Assembly (NCBI GenBank): GCA_934255515.1
Contig: CAKQON010000024.1
Span: 1-22,556 of the forward strand
Source of the DNA: an uncultured Sutterella sp.
GTDB lineage: Bacteria; Pseudomonadota; Gammaproteobacteria; Burkholderiales; Burkholderiaceae_F
DNA: 22,556 nucleotides
Direction of reading: 5' to 3'
The translations under genes were made by a program, and so were the position numbers. Below the pieces are notes generated by a model. That model did no database searches, was not told where the DNA came from, and was given only the letters and a program-made list of their open reading frames with translations. Positions 1-7,593 of this stretch are shown piece after piece; position 1 is the first letter of the stretch, and each line of letters opens with the position of its first letter.

Positions 1-173
1 AGAAGACACCTATTCGTGCCTGTTTTACGAATGAGAGTACCCTCTATGCACAGGCGGCCTGACCCCGAGCCGCCTATTGAACCATCTGTCAACTAAATTA
101 TTGCCTTGTTAATAATTCACGCAGAACAAGTAATACATAAATAATATGTTTATAAATAATGTGAACATAAATT

Positions 174-206
174 AAACCCGCACAAGAGATGGTCTCATGC
201 GGGTTT
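174..206 (-). terminator. Hairpin terminator after the FadL-type gene
   Basis: A perfect 9-bp inverted repeat (AAACCCGCA at 174-182, TGCGGGTTT at 198-206) has a shorter nested repeat (GAGA/TCTC) inside its loop. Read on the minus strand it is followed by a T-rich run, which fits a Rho-independent terminator about 40 nt after the stop codon of the FadL-type gene. The rest of 1-243 is AT-rich and shows no gene I can support. Confidence 0.75.
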
Positions 207-243
207 TAAATTAGACGAGCGTCAATCTCATCCGAAGATCGGC

Positions 244-1581
244 TTAGAAGCGGTACTGCATCTGAACACCGAGGAGGTAGGCGTCAAGATGACGGAACTT
301 GCCAATCTGTTCGCTGTTACCGCCCGGAGTGTGGTCATAGAGCGAACGTTCATGTATGCCGTGCAGATGAGCAAAACCGATATCCGTCTGGAAATCCTTC
401 GTCCAGTGGAAGGAGGAACCGATGGCAAACCACCAGCGGTCCGCATCAGGAATGAGGGCCGTACGTGTCTTGGGATCGCCGATAGCAGACGTTTCATAGG
501 CAACACCGCCGCGCAGCGTCCAGAAGGAGTTCACGCGGAGGTCGTAACCTACAGAATATAGGTAGGTATCGACCCAATTATTTTCGATGTTGGCAAGATT
601 GTTGAAAACAGCGGACAACGCATCAATTTTCTCTTGGCTGAGATTACTGTTTTGTCCGAGGTATCCAAGCGTCCTTTTGACTTTAGAACTGAGTTCTGGA
701 GCATCAGTTTTGAGGCTCTTGAAGCTGGACCAATCCGCCCAACGGAAGGTAGCGTAAAGGCTGAGATAGTCATTGACATCCCATGCTGCATTGAACATTG
801 CCCAGGCCGGGCCGGAAACAGTAACCGAGGCGTCATAATCACCATTCAGCCCAGAGAGGGCACCCGTACCTCGCGTCTTAAGAGTCCCGTTCGTTTTGTG
901 TTTCGTTTCCGAACGATACGACACGCCGAAGCGGAGATTCTCGACAGGGGCCCACATCATGCCAAGATTGAATCCCCAGGTGAAGCCATCTGCCGTGTAT
1001 TCGTTGTGGATTGAGCCAAGTCTCAATTTGTCTTTCGCGACACCGACACCGAATTTAGCATCCACATACTGCAACGCAATGCCTGCACCGAAGGAAAGCG
1101 TATCGGTAGCCTTCCAGGCGAAATTCGGGTTGAAGTTGATCACGGTGATCTTGGCATCCGTGCCGAGTTCCTGATGCGTCCAATTGGAGTCATATTCTGT
1201 GGCAAGGCCGTACGGAATCGTCAGGGCAAGACCAACCCAGGTCGTGTCGTTGATCTGGTGGGAGATATAGCCGTGCGGAAGTACTTCTTCCCTGGCTCGG
1301 CCGTTCTCTTTGTACTCGGCATCATGACCAACATACTCAAGATTGAGGCCAACGCCCACAGCGCCCAGCTGAACCTGCGTGCCCGGATGAAGGGTCATCG
1401 TGGCCGGGTTGTAGTACATGCCCGAAACGTCCGTGCCGTCGACGCCGACGCCGGCATAGGCGCGGCCGAGGGCGAGAGCGGACTGTTCAGTAAGCTGGAA
1501 GCCGGCGGCATAGGCCGTCGAGGCGAAGGCGGAAGCCACGGCGAGAGCCGTCGCCGCAATCTTGAGGTTCGTGCGGATCAC
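244..1581 (-). CDS. FadL-family outer-membrane channel (hydrophobic substrate transport)
   Basis: A 445-residue outer-membrane beta-barrel of the FadL/TodX family, which carries long-chain fatty acids or other hydrophobic compounds across the outer membrane; the length matches E. coli FadL. A signal peptide (residues 1 to about 25, ending in STAYA) is followed by the typical mature start AGFQLTEQSALALGRAYAG, and a YYNPATMTL segment carries the family's NPA motif. The chain ends in an aromatic residue (QMQYRF), as barrels do. The start is GTG at 1579-1581, because AGGAG (1588-1592) lies 6 nt upstream and the signal peptide begins there; a TTG 27 nt further upstream is less likely. The gene stands alone between two terminators. 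Family is confident, substrate unknown. Confidence 0.9.
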   Translation of the reverse strand: MIRTNLKIAATALAVASAFASTAYAAGFQLTEQSALALGRAYAGVGVDGTDVSGMYYNPATMTLHPGTQVQLGAVGVGLNLEYVGHDAEYKENGRAREEVLPHGYISHQINDTTWVGLALTIPYGLATEYDSNWTHQELGTDAKITVINFNPNFAWKATDTLSFGAGIALQYVDAKFGVGVAKDKLRLGSIHNEYTADGFTWGFNLGMMWAPVENLRFGVSYRSETKHKTNGTLKTRGTGALSGLNGDYDASVTVSGPAWAMFNAAWDVNDYLSLYATFRWADWSSFKSLKTDAPELSSKVKRTLGYLGQNSNLSQEKIDALSAVFNNLANIENNWVDTYLYSVGYDLRVNSFWTLRGGVAYETSAIGDPKTRTALIPDADRWWFAIGSSFHWTKDFQTDIGFAHLHGIHERSLYDHTPGGNSEQIGKFRHLDAYLLGVQMQYRF

Positions 1582-1980
1582 GAATATCTCCTGCGATCTG
1601 GTTTTCAATTGAGGAAACGCGTTCAGCGGACGCTCTCGCGCCCGCGATATATGTTTGGAAACGCATTTTGCGCGTCGAAAACACGCTGTGGGAAAGCAGA
1701 AATTAGGTGTATACCCGGATGCAAGGGCTTGCCTTCATGCGAATGGATGACCCGGCAGGAGCAGAGATTTTTATCTTTAACTCTATGTTAAACAATAAAA
1801 ATGATGATTTTGTTATTCGGTTTTTCGGTTATCGTCCTCCGGAATCTTCGGCGCGCATAGGCTAATCCGAAATAGTTTTCTGCAGATGACGCTCAATTGC
1901 GACAACCCAAGAAAAACGGCCTGACGCTTCTCTTTCAAAGCGCAGGCCGTTTTTCCTGAATCTCAGGACCGTCGGTCAGG
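1582..1980. other. Intergenic region with presumed FadL-gene promoter and a terminator
   Basis: This 399-bp stretch has no supportable gene. Its right end holds a strong terminator (1912-1954, listed separately). The part next to the FadL-type gene must carry that gene's promoter on the minus strand, but I see no convincing -35/-10 pair. A 6-bp inverted repeat, TTTAAC (1776-1781) and GTTAAA (1787-1792), lies in an AT-rich patch about 195 bp upstream of the start and could be an operator; this is weak. Confidence 0.4.
1912..1954. terminator. Strong hairpin terminator, probably bidirectional
   Basis: A perfect 12-bp inverted repeat, AAAAACGGCCTG (1912-1923) and CAGGCCGTTTTT (1943-1954), has further pairing (CGCTT/AAGCG) inside. 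The T-tract is part of the stem on both strands, so it can stop transcription in either direction. It lies just past the stop codon of the minus-strand UPF0114 gene, its most likely user. Confidence 0.85.
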
Positions 1981-2469
1981 TCAGTGCCGCGAGAAGCGGT
2001 CGATGAAGGCCATCACGAGCGCAGACAGAACGAATGTCAGGTGGATGATCACGTACCAGACGAGCTTGTCGTTCGCGATCTCCTGAATGCCCATGAAAAA
2101 TCTGAGGAGGTGAATCGACGAAATGGCGACGATCGCCGCAGCCACCTTGTTCTTGAGCGAGCCCGTATCGAGCTTCCCGAGCCAGGAGAGGCGCTCCGCA
2201 TCCTTCTCAATGTCGATCGAGGAGACGTAGTTCTCATAGCCCGAGAACATCACCATCACGAGGAGTCCGCCCACGAGGCCCATGTCGATGAAGGAAAGAA
2301 TGGCGAGGATCAGGTCGTTCTCGGAGAGGTCGAGCACATGCGGGAGCACATGAACGACTTCCTGGAAAAATTTGATCGTCAGAGCGAGGAGCGCTAATGA
2401 AAGACCGATGTAGATCGGAGCAAGAAGCCAGCGCGCGGCATACATCATGCGTTCGACGGTTTTTTCCAT
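1981..2469 (-). CDS. UPF0114 (YqhA/TIGR00645-like) inner-membrane protein
   Basis: A 162-residue membrane protein with four hydrophobic segments near residues 15-36, 55-78, 105-127 and 136-157. The sequence from [18 protein letters not shown] through the conserved central stretch ([22 protein letters not shown]) to the third helix ([13 protein letters not shown]) matches the UPF0114/YqhA family as I know it. The molecular function of the family is not established to my knowledge. The ATG at 2467-2469 has no strong Shine-Dalgarno sequence. The gene is divergent from ispDF and followed by a strong terminator, so it is probably monocistronic. Confidence 0.88.
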   Translation of the reverse strand: MEKTVERMMYAARWLLAPIYIGLSLALLALTIKFFQEVVHVLPHVLDLSENDLILAILSFIDMGLVGGLLVMVMFSGYENYVSSIDIEKDAERLSWLGKLDTGSLKNKVAAAIVAISSIHLLRFFMGIQEIANDKLVWYVIIHLTFVLSALVMAFIDRFSRH

Positions 2470-2625
2470 GGTGCGTGTTTGTGTTTTGTTGGGGTCCGAA
2501 AAGGGAAGGAGAGCTTAATACTTTAGGCGGGGGCCGGGTGTAAAGAAAGCGTGAAAATTCGCTTCGCTGTTTGCCCGTTAGACTTGGAGGCTCTCCTCCG
2601 GACTCTTCAAAGAGGAACATTAGGA

Positions 2626-3822
2626 ATGCCAGATGACAAGAAAGCCCGCATTGCGGCGCTGATTCCCGCGGCAGGCGTCGGACGCCGCATGGGAGCAGGG
2701 ATCCCGAAGCAGTACATGGATATTGCGGGAGAACCCATGCTTCTTCAGACGGTCCGCGCGCTCGAGCGCGTTTCGCGCATTGACGCCATCTACGTGGTGG
2801 TGAGTCAGGAGGATGCCTGGATCGATGAAACGGCCAAAGCTTTCGGCCCCCGCGTGAAGGTTCTTCGGGCGGGCGGACGCGAAAGAGCCGACACGGTATT
2901 GGGGGGGCTTATGGCGGCGAACCTCCCGGGAGACGCCTGGGTGCTGGTGCACGATGCGGCGCGTCCCTGCGTAAGGCCTTCGGAAGTCAATCACCTCCTG
3001 GACGAGGTCTTAGGCGACTCGAGCGTCGAAGGCGGGATCCTCGCTGTTCCGATGGCCGATACCGTGAAGCGCACCGACTCTCGCCGCAGGATTCTCGAAA
3101 CCGTGCCGAGGGAGAACCTCTGGCGGGCGGCCACGCCGCAGCTCTTTCGCGCGAGAACGCTGATGAATGCGCTTCAGAGAAGCACGGAAGGCGTTACCGA
3201 TGAAGCGAGCGCCGTTGAGCGTCTGGGACTTCCCGTTAAGGCCGTTTCCTGCCGTTCGGCCAACATCAAGGTCACGCAGCCCGGGGATGAAATCGTCGCC
3301 GGCCTCATTCTTGGAGAGAAAAACATGACGATTCCCAATATCCGCGTGGGTCAGGGATACGATTCGCACCGCCTGGTCGAGGGCCGTCCCCTGGTTCTGG
3401 GCGGAATCACGATTCCCTTTGAAAAGGGCCTTGACGGCCATTCCGATGCGGACGTGCTCCTTCATGCCATTACGGATGCGGTGCTGGGCGCTGCGGCCCT
3501 GGGCGACATCGGAACGCACTTTCCGCCTTCGGACCCCAAGTGGAAGGGCGCGGACAGTGCGAAGCTCCTTGCGGCAGTGATGGAGCTCGTGCGTGCGGAA
3601 GGGTGGACCCTCGTCAACATTGATTCCACCATCGTTGCCGAGCGCCCGAAGATCGGCCCTCACATGAAGGCGATCCGCGAGAGCGTCGCGAGAACCCTCG
3701 GGATCGATATTGAACGCGTGAGCGTCAAGGCCAAGACAAACGAAAAAATGGATGCGGTCGGGCGCGAGGAAGGCATGGCGTCCTATGCCGTTGCGCTCCT
3801 CATGAAGACGCCGCAGGGCTGA
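2626..3822 (+). CDS. ispDF: Bifunctional IspD-IspF enzyme of the MEP isoprenoid pathway
   Basis: A 398-residue fusion catalysing two non-consecutive steps of the non-mevalonate isoprenoid pathway: MEP cytidylyltransferase (IspD) and 2-C-methyl-D-erythritol 2,4-cyclodiphosphate synthase (IspF). The IspD part (about 1-230) shows the nucleotide-binding ALIPAAGVGRRMG and IPKQY, then VHDAARP. The IspF part (about 235-398) shows the metal-binding GYDSHRL, GHSDADVLLHAITDAVLGA and VAERPKIGPH. The start at 2626 is chosen because AGAGGA lies 9 nt upstream and the protein then begins just before the first IspD strand; an in-frame GTG at 2551 would add 25 residues unlike the family. At the junction, ATG 3325-3327 is preceded by GGAGAG, resembling a retained start for a separate IspF. 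Confidence 0.95.
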   Translation: MPDDKKARIAALIPAAGVGRRMGAGIPKQYMDIAGEPMLLQTVRALERVSRIDAIYVVVSQEDAWIDETAKAFGPRVKVLRAGGRERADTVLGGLMAANLPGDAWVLVHDAARPCVRPSEVNHLLDEVLGDSSVEGGILAVPMADTVKRTDSRRRILETVPRENLWRAATPQLFRARTLMNALQRSTEGVTDEASAVERLGLPVKAVSCRSANIKVTQPGDEIVAGLILGEKNMTIPNIRVGQGYDSHRLVEGRPLVLGGITIPFEKGLDGHSDADVLLHAITDAVLGAAALGDIGTHFPPSDPKWKGADSAKLLAAVMELVRAEGWTLVNIDSTIVAERPKIGPHMKAIRESVARTLGIDIERVSVKAKTNEKMDAVGREEGMASYAVALLMKTPQG

Positions 3823-3830
3823 GATTGATT

Positions 3831-3934
3831 AATCCCCCAAGGGATTACACCTATTGAGCTGAAGGCATCCTAAAATGAGCGCTTCAGCTTCTTTTGCGAG
3901 TTTCGGCAGAAAGAGATTGACTTCCTTTCTGCCG
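3831..3934 (+). other. Three short inverted repeats between ispDF and trmJ
   Basis: The 146-bp gap holds AATCCC/GGGATT (3831-3846), AGCTGAAG/CTTCAGCT (3857-3864 and 3882-3889, followed by TTCTTTTG) and a perfect 10-bp pair CGGCAGAAAG/CTTTCTGCCG (3904-3913 and 3925-3934). The second may be a weak terminator of ispDF. The third lies 34 nt before the trmJ start and has no T-run, so it would be a leader hairpin. Functions are inferred from shape only. Confidence 0.4.
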
Positions 3935-3968
3935 GAGCGCTTCTGATTTCCTCTTCTCACCCTCCGAA

Positions 3969-4799
3969 ATGCAGCAGACGCCCGAGCTTACCCGACGCGT
4001 TCGATTCGTCCTCTGTGAACCCGCCCATCCGGGCAACATCGGTTCGGCCGCCCGCGCCATCAAAACCATGGGGTTTCGCGACCTGAGGGTCGTTGCGCCC
4101 CGCGAGCCCGGCTACCGCACGCACCCGGAAGCGGTTGCGTATGCGACGAGCTCCATCGACGTGCTCGAAGCGTCGCGCATGCATGAGACGCTCGCCGACG
4201 CTCTTGAAGGCGTCACCTTTGCCTGGGCGCTCACGGGCTACGACCGCGAGTACGGTCCGAAGCTCTCGCCCATGCGGGAAGCGGCCGGGAAGGCGACTGC
4301 CTGGCTCGAGCAGATGGACGGCGACCTTGCCTTTGTTTTCGGTACCGAGCGAAGCGGCATGACCAACGAAGAAATCATGCTCTGCCAGGGGTGCGCGGCC
4401 ATTCCCGCTGATCCCCAGAGCCCGAGCCTCAATCTTTCTCAGGCCGTGCAGATTGCCGCCTACGAAATGCAGATGGCGCTCCTTGCTGCGGACGGAAAGG
4501 AAGGACAACTCTACGACTGGCAGGGGCGCTTCGAGAACGACGAGCCCGCGTCGAGCGAATCGATCGAGGGCTTCTACGGGCACTGGGAAAAGGCAATGGA
4601 AGCCTGCGGCTACCATGATCCTTCCAATCCCCGGCACCTGATGGACATGACGCGCAGGATCTTCAGCCGTTCGGGGTTGTCTAAGAACGAACTCGCGCTC
4701 CTTCGCGGAATCTGCGCCGCCATCATTCAGCCGAAGAAGGAGCGGATCGGGAGCAAAACAAAGGCTCTGTCCGCACGCAAGCCCGAATCCACCGACTGA
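3969..4799 (+). CDS. trmJ: tRNA (cytidine/uridine-2'-O)-methyltransferase TrmJ
   Basis: A 276-residue SPOUT-class (trefoil-knot) methyltransferase. TrmJ uses S-adenosylmethionine to methylate the ribose 2'-OH of nucleotide 32 in the tRNA anticodon loop. Family motifs are in order: RFVLCEPAHPGNIGSAARAIKTMGF near the N-terminus, FVFGTERSGMTNEE near residue 125, and PQSPSLNLSQAVQIAAYEM, which forms the cofactor-binding knot. The C-terminal ~100 residues form the extra helical part seen in longer TrmJ proteins. The ATG at 3969 has no clear Shine-Dalgarno sequence. It is followed 51 nt later by cysE, a neighbourhood common in betaproteobacteria. A related RNA 2'-O-methyltransferase cannot be fully excluded, but the motifs favour TrmJ. 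Confidence 0.92.
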   Translation: MQQTPELTRRVRFVLCEPAHPGNIGSAARAIKTMGFRDLRVVAPREPGYRTHPEAVAYATSSIDVLEASRMHETLADALEGVTFAWALTGYDREYGPKLSPMREAAGKATAWLEQMDGDLAFVFGTERSGMTNEEIMLCQGCAAIPADPQSPSLNLSQAVQIAAYEMQMALLAADGKEGQLYDWQGRFENDEPASSESIEGFYGHWEKAMEACGYHDPSNPRHLMDMTRRIFSRSGLSKNELALLRGICAAIIQPKKERIGSKTKALSARKPESTD

Positions 4800-4850
4800 C
4801 GCGAGGCGTTTTTTAAGAAGAACGATTTCATTCAACTCAAGGCCAATTCA

Positions 4851-5657
4851 ATGTCGATTATCAGTGACGCCAGGGAACTTATTGAAACCATCCGGGAAAA
4901 GGATCCGGCTGCGCACAGCACGCTTGAAATCATCTTTTCCTATCCGGGGTTTCATGCGGTGGTGATCCATCGCGCGGCGCACTGGTGTCTGCTTCAGGGT
5001 TGGGAAAGCTTCGCCCGCTGGGTCTCCCACGTCGGGCGCTTCCTCACCGGCATTGAAATTCATCCGGGCGCAAAGATCGGCCGCCGCGTCTTCATCGACC
5101 ACGGCATGGGCGTCGTGATCGGCGAGACGGCGGAAGTGGGCGATGACTGCACGATCTACCACGGGGTGACTCTGGGCGGAACTTCGCTCACCAAGGGAGC
5201 AAAGCGCCATCCGACGCTCGAAGAGGGCGTCGTGGTGGGCGCGGGCGCCAAGGTCCTCGGCTCCTTCACGGTCGGAGCCGGCGCTCAGATCGGGTCGAAC
5301 GCCGTCGTCGTGAAGCCCGTTCCCGCAGGTGCCGTCGTTGTGGGCGTGCCGGGCCGCGCCACGTGCCCGAAGACCGCAAAGAAGCTGGGATGCGGGGAGA
5401 AGACCGCGGAAGAGAAGCCTGAGGAACAGGAGTTCCATGCCTACGGCGTGAGCGCGAGCGATAAGGATCCGTACGCTGTATCGATCCTCGAGCTCGTGCG
5501 TGTGGTTGAGGCGCAGAGCGCGGAAATCCGCAGACTCTCGGGCGAAGTGAAGGCCCTGGGCGGCAAGCCCGTCGACGAAGTGGCGGACTTTGACCGCTCG
5601 AAGCTCTGGGCATCGGCTCGAAGCCATAAGAGCGAGGACGGCAAGATCTCGCAGTAA
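4851..5657 (+). CDS. cysE: Serine O-acetyltransferase (CysE/EpsC type)
   Basis: This 268-residue enzyme transfers acetyl from acetyl-CoA to L-serine to give O-acetylserine, the committed step of cysteine synthesis. Residues 1-75 form the helical N-terminal part. From about residue 75 the hexapeptide left-handed beta-helix is clear ([20 protein letters not shown], then [23 protein letters not shown]). Histidines in the DHG and YHG segments are the expected catalytic positions. The last ~75 residues, after the VVVGVPGRA turn, form a charged tail with a predicted helix. Only a weak AAGG precedes the ATG. It probably shares a transcript with trmJ. A 7-bp inverted repeat (5667-5673/5681-5687) without a T-run follows the stop. 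Confidence 0.95.
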   Translation: MSIISDARELIETIREKDPAAHSTLEIIFSYPGFHAVVIHRAAHWCLLQGWESFARWVSHVGRFLTGIEIHPGAKIGRRVFIDHGMGVVIGETAEVGDDCTIYHGVTLGGTSLTKGAKRHPTLEEGVVVGAGAKVLGSFTVGAGAQIGSNAVVVKPVPAGAVVVGVPGRATCPKTAKKLGCGEKTAEEKPEEQEFHAYGVSASDKDPYAVSILELVRVVEAQSAEIRRLSGEVKALGGKPVDEVADFDRSKLWASARSHKSEDGKISQ

Positions 5658-5742
5658 TCCGGGATTTCCCGATAGCGCTCATCGGGACCGCCGGGCCAAA
5701 AGAGGTGCGCCGGCGCGCAGGGAGTGATAATCTTACGCAAAA

Positions 5743-5755
5743 GAGAATTATTCTC
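5743..5755. promoter_or_regulatory. Perfect Fur-box-like palindrome
   Basis: GAGAATTATTCTC is a perfect 6-1-6 palindrome in an AT-rich setting (AAGAGAATTATTCTCATTTG), closely resembling proteobacterial Fur boxes of the TGAGAATnATTCTCA form. It lies 31 nt upstream of the chosen ATG of the radical-SAM gene at 5787, so Fur-type repression by iron is the simplest reading. The site is seen; binding is inferred. Confidence 0.7.
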
Positions 5756-5786
5756 ATTTGCGATTAAGATTTTGCCCACTCCCGCC

Positions 5787-7250
5787 ATGTCTGAAGTCGT
5801 CTCTCACCCGCTCGCCTGCCCCACGTCCGATAACGCGTCCTTTGACTGGCGCGCATCGCCTTCGTCCGATCCCCGCAGAATGGCATTTGCGAATGCCGCT
5901 GAGGGTTCGTCTTCAGAAGTCATTCCGGCTGAAGTATTGACGGGGACGGCGGCCGACGAAGAGATTGAGAATCTTCTTGACCGCACGCGCAGGGGAAAGG
6001 CTGTTGCCGAAATTCATGTGCCCTTCTGCGAAACGCGCTGCGAAGGGTGCGGCTGCTGGCAGAACGACTACCGTGAGCTCGAGAGCAGCCGCTATGCGGA
6101 TGCCGTCGTTCGCGAAATGCGTCTCTGGAGCGGCGAGCATGCGCAGTCGGGAACTCCCATTCAGGCGCTTCGCATCGGAGGCGGCAATCCCACGGCGCTC
6201 GAGCCCGTGGACATTCTGCGCATTCTTTCCAACGCGAGAAGAATTCTTCCGCTCGCGAACGACTGCGAAATCGAATTCGATGCCCGCGTGCATCACTTTA
6301 CCGAGGAAAAGATGGAGGCCGCGCTCGCGGGCGGCGTCACGCGTTTCCTTCTTCCCGTGCGGTCCTTTAATACTGCGGTGCGCCGCGCGGCAGGACGCGT
6401 GGAGGATGCCCATGCGGTCGTGAAGACGCTTGAGCGCCTTCTTTCCTATGACGAAGCGAGCGTCGCGATTGAACTCAATTACGGTTTGCCCGGACAGTCG
6501 CCTGAAGTCTGGGAGAGCGACCTCAGGACCGCCTCCTCAATGAATCTTGACGGCCTCACGCTTCGTGCGGCAGGCGAGCCCGAATTCCCGGCCGAAGCCG
6601 AGAAAACCTTCCGCGCGGCTTCGGATGATCTCCTTGCATCCGAGCATGCACTCGCCTTTGAGCTCCTGCCCGGCGAAGGATGGGAGGTGCGCTCGGCGCT
6701 CGGCTGGGGACGATCCGGGCGCGAACGAAGTCTCTACCGGTCGCTTGCCATGGGTGACGCCGACCGGCTCGTTTTCGGGTCGGGCGCGAGAGGGCGTCTC
6801 TTCGGACGCGAATACCTGATCGAACCTGAGCTCGACAAGTGGCTGGGTGCTGTCTATTCGGGCCACCGGGCTGTGCGGGAAGTGACGCTCCCCAAACCCT
6901 ACTGGCGCGCTGCAGCGCTCCTCTCTCAGGGGATTGCCGACGGGCGCTTCTCAATCACACGCACGGAACGCGCGGGCGGCGTCATGCTGGGCGGCATCCT
7001 TGAGCCCTTGCTCGAGAACTGGCGCGCTGCCGGCCTCATCAGCGGCAGGGGCGACTGGATCCGCCTCACGGAAGCGGGCTCCTTCCATCAGTTCCGTCTC
7101 GCGGGCGCGATCAGAAGCTATGTTGAGAACATGATTTCCGAGCTCGTGGAGCTCCCCTACGTTTCTTCCGTCCGGCAGTTCCCGACGGTTCCCCTCATGG
7201 CCGAAAGCGACTGGCGCTCGGCCGAGGCTTCGCTCGCTGCTACGAGCTGA
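5787..7250 (+). CDS. Radical-SAM protein, diverged HutW/HemN-like paralogue
   Basis: A 487-residue protein related along its length to the HutW of this window. The radical-SAM cluster motif is present (PFCETRCEGC: C81, C85, C88), but the residue after the third Cys is followed by a fourth Cys (C90), and the aromatic residues usual there are gone. The SAM-binding glycine motif is GGGNPT (131-136) where HutW has GGGTPT. Shared blocks include LPLANDCEIEF, YGLPGQSPEVW and the RGRLFG region. It lacks the long Met-rich tail of HutW. The ATG at 5787 is chosen because it puts the Fur-like palindrome in the promoter; a GTG at 5724 would place that palindrome inside the gene. No good Shine-Dalgarno precedes 5787. 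Followed by a strong terminator, it is likely a single iron-controlled gene. The exact reaction is unknown. Confidence 0.8.
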   Translation: MSEVVSHPLACPTSDNASFDWRASPSSDPRRMAFANAAEGSSSEVIPAEVLTGTAADEEIENLLDRTRRGKAVAEIHVPFCETRCEGCGCWQNDYRELESSRYADAVVREMRLWSGEHAQSGTPIQALRIGGGNPTALEPVDILRILSNARRILPLANDCEIEFDARVHHFTEEKMEAALAGGVTRFLLPVRSFNTAVRRAAGRVEDAHAVVKTLERLLSYDEASVAIELNYGLPGQSPEVWESDLRTASSMNLDGLTLRAAGEPEFPAEAEKTFRAASDDLLASEHALAFELLPGEGWEVRSALGWGRSGRERSLYRSLAMGDADRLVFGSGARGRLFGREYLIEPELDKWLGAVYSGHRAVREVTLPKPYWRAAALLSQGIADGRFSITRTERAGGVMLGGILEPLLENWRAAGLISGRGDWIRLTEAGSFHQFRLAGAIRSYVENMISELVELPYVSSVRQFPTVPLMAESDWRSAEASLAATS

Positions 7251-7306
7251 CCTGAGCTTCCCCGGCACGGTGAAAAAAGTTTTCCCGAAGCATGCTTTTC
7301 AGAGCT

Positions 7307-7355
7307 AAGGGCATTGCAGCAAAAGAGGCTTCTCTTGCTGCAATGCCCTTTTTTT
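7307..7355 (+). terminator. Strong Rho-independent terminator after the radical-SAM gene
   Basis: A perfect 16-bp inverted repeat, AAGGGCATTGCAGCAA (7307-7322) and TTGCTGCAATGCCCTT (7335-7350), is followed directly by more T residues (7351-7355). It lies about 55 nt after the stop codon at 7250 and separates this gene from the MipA-type gene downstream. Confidence 0.92.
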
Positions 7356-7455
7356 CGCGTCTGCAGTGCTTCTCTTTCCTAAGCCGAACTCCGCTAGCGG
7401 CATCGGGCAAGTGCCTTCGTTTATCTATTCACGGAAGAGACAAGGGAAACATTTG

Positions 7456-7486
7456 CTTGCATCTTGCAAGGTGAACAATCGTTCAC
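7456..7486. promoter_or_regulatory. Two abutting palindromes upstream of the MipA-type gene
   Basis: CTTGCATCTTGCAAG (7456-7470; 6-bp arms, 3-nt centre) runs straight into GTGAACAATCGTTCAC (7471-7486; 6-bp arms, 4-nt centre). The second has the TGAAC-N4-GTTCA form common for TetR-family operators. They lie 108-138 bp before the start codon, near a possible -10 at 7503-7508. No candidate regulator gene is adjacent. Confidence 0.55.
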
Positions 7487-7593
7487 AGAATCGCTCGCCC
7501 GATATGATTGCGGTCCGCCTTTCTTGAAGGCGAATGAATAAAAATCAAAGATTTTCAATGCGCTCCAAGGCGCTTTGTGAGACCGGAAGAAGA

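Larger units (their letters stand above)
7251..7593. other. Intergenic region: terminator, twin palindromes and mipA leader
   Basis: This 343-bp gap has no gene I can support; the short open frames in it have no start signal or family likeness. It holds the terminator of the radical-SAM gene (7307-7355), two abutting palindromes (7456-7486) and a possible -10 element TATGAT (7503-7508) for the MipA-type gene. The -35 is unclear: TTCACA at 7482-7487 gives a short 15-bp spacer. Confidence 0.6.

Noticed and set aside
12..32. ATTCGT/ACGAAT inverted repeat near the window start as an IS end
   Set aside because: Only 6-bp arms and no matching repeat elsewhere; chance is likely.
2551..2625. Longer GTG start for ispDF
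   Set aside because: The extra 25 residues do not resemble IspD, while the ATG at 2626 has AGAGGA at good spacing.
3957..4835. Minus-strand open frame of 292 codons opposite trmJ
   Set aside because: Antisense to trmJ, which has full SPOUT motifs; no domain in the antisense product.
5667..5687. Terminator after cysE
   Set aside because: The 7-bp stem has no following T-run, so I do not call it a terminator; noted only as a hairpin.
5724..5786. GTG start at 5724 for the radical-SAM paralogue
   Set aside because: It would put the Fur-like palindrome inside the coding region and add a hydrophobic stretch absent from HutW.
7292..7474. Short 60-codon frame between the radical-SAM and mipA-type genes
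   Set aside because: It runs through the terminator hairpin and has no ribosome site or likeness.
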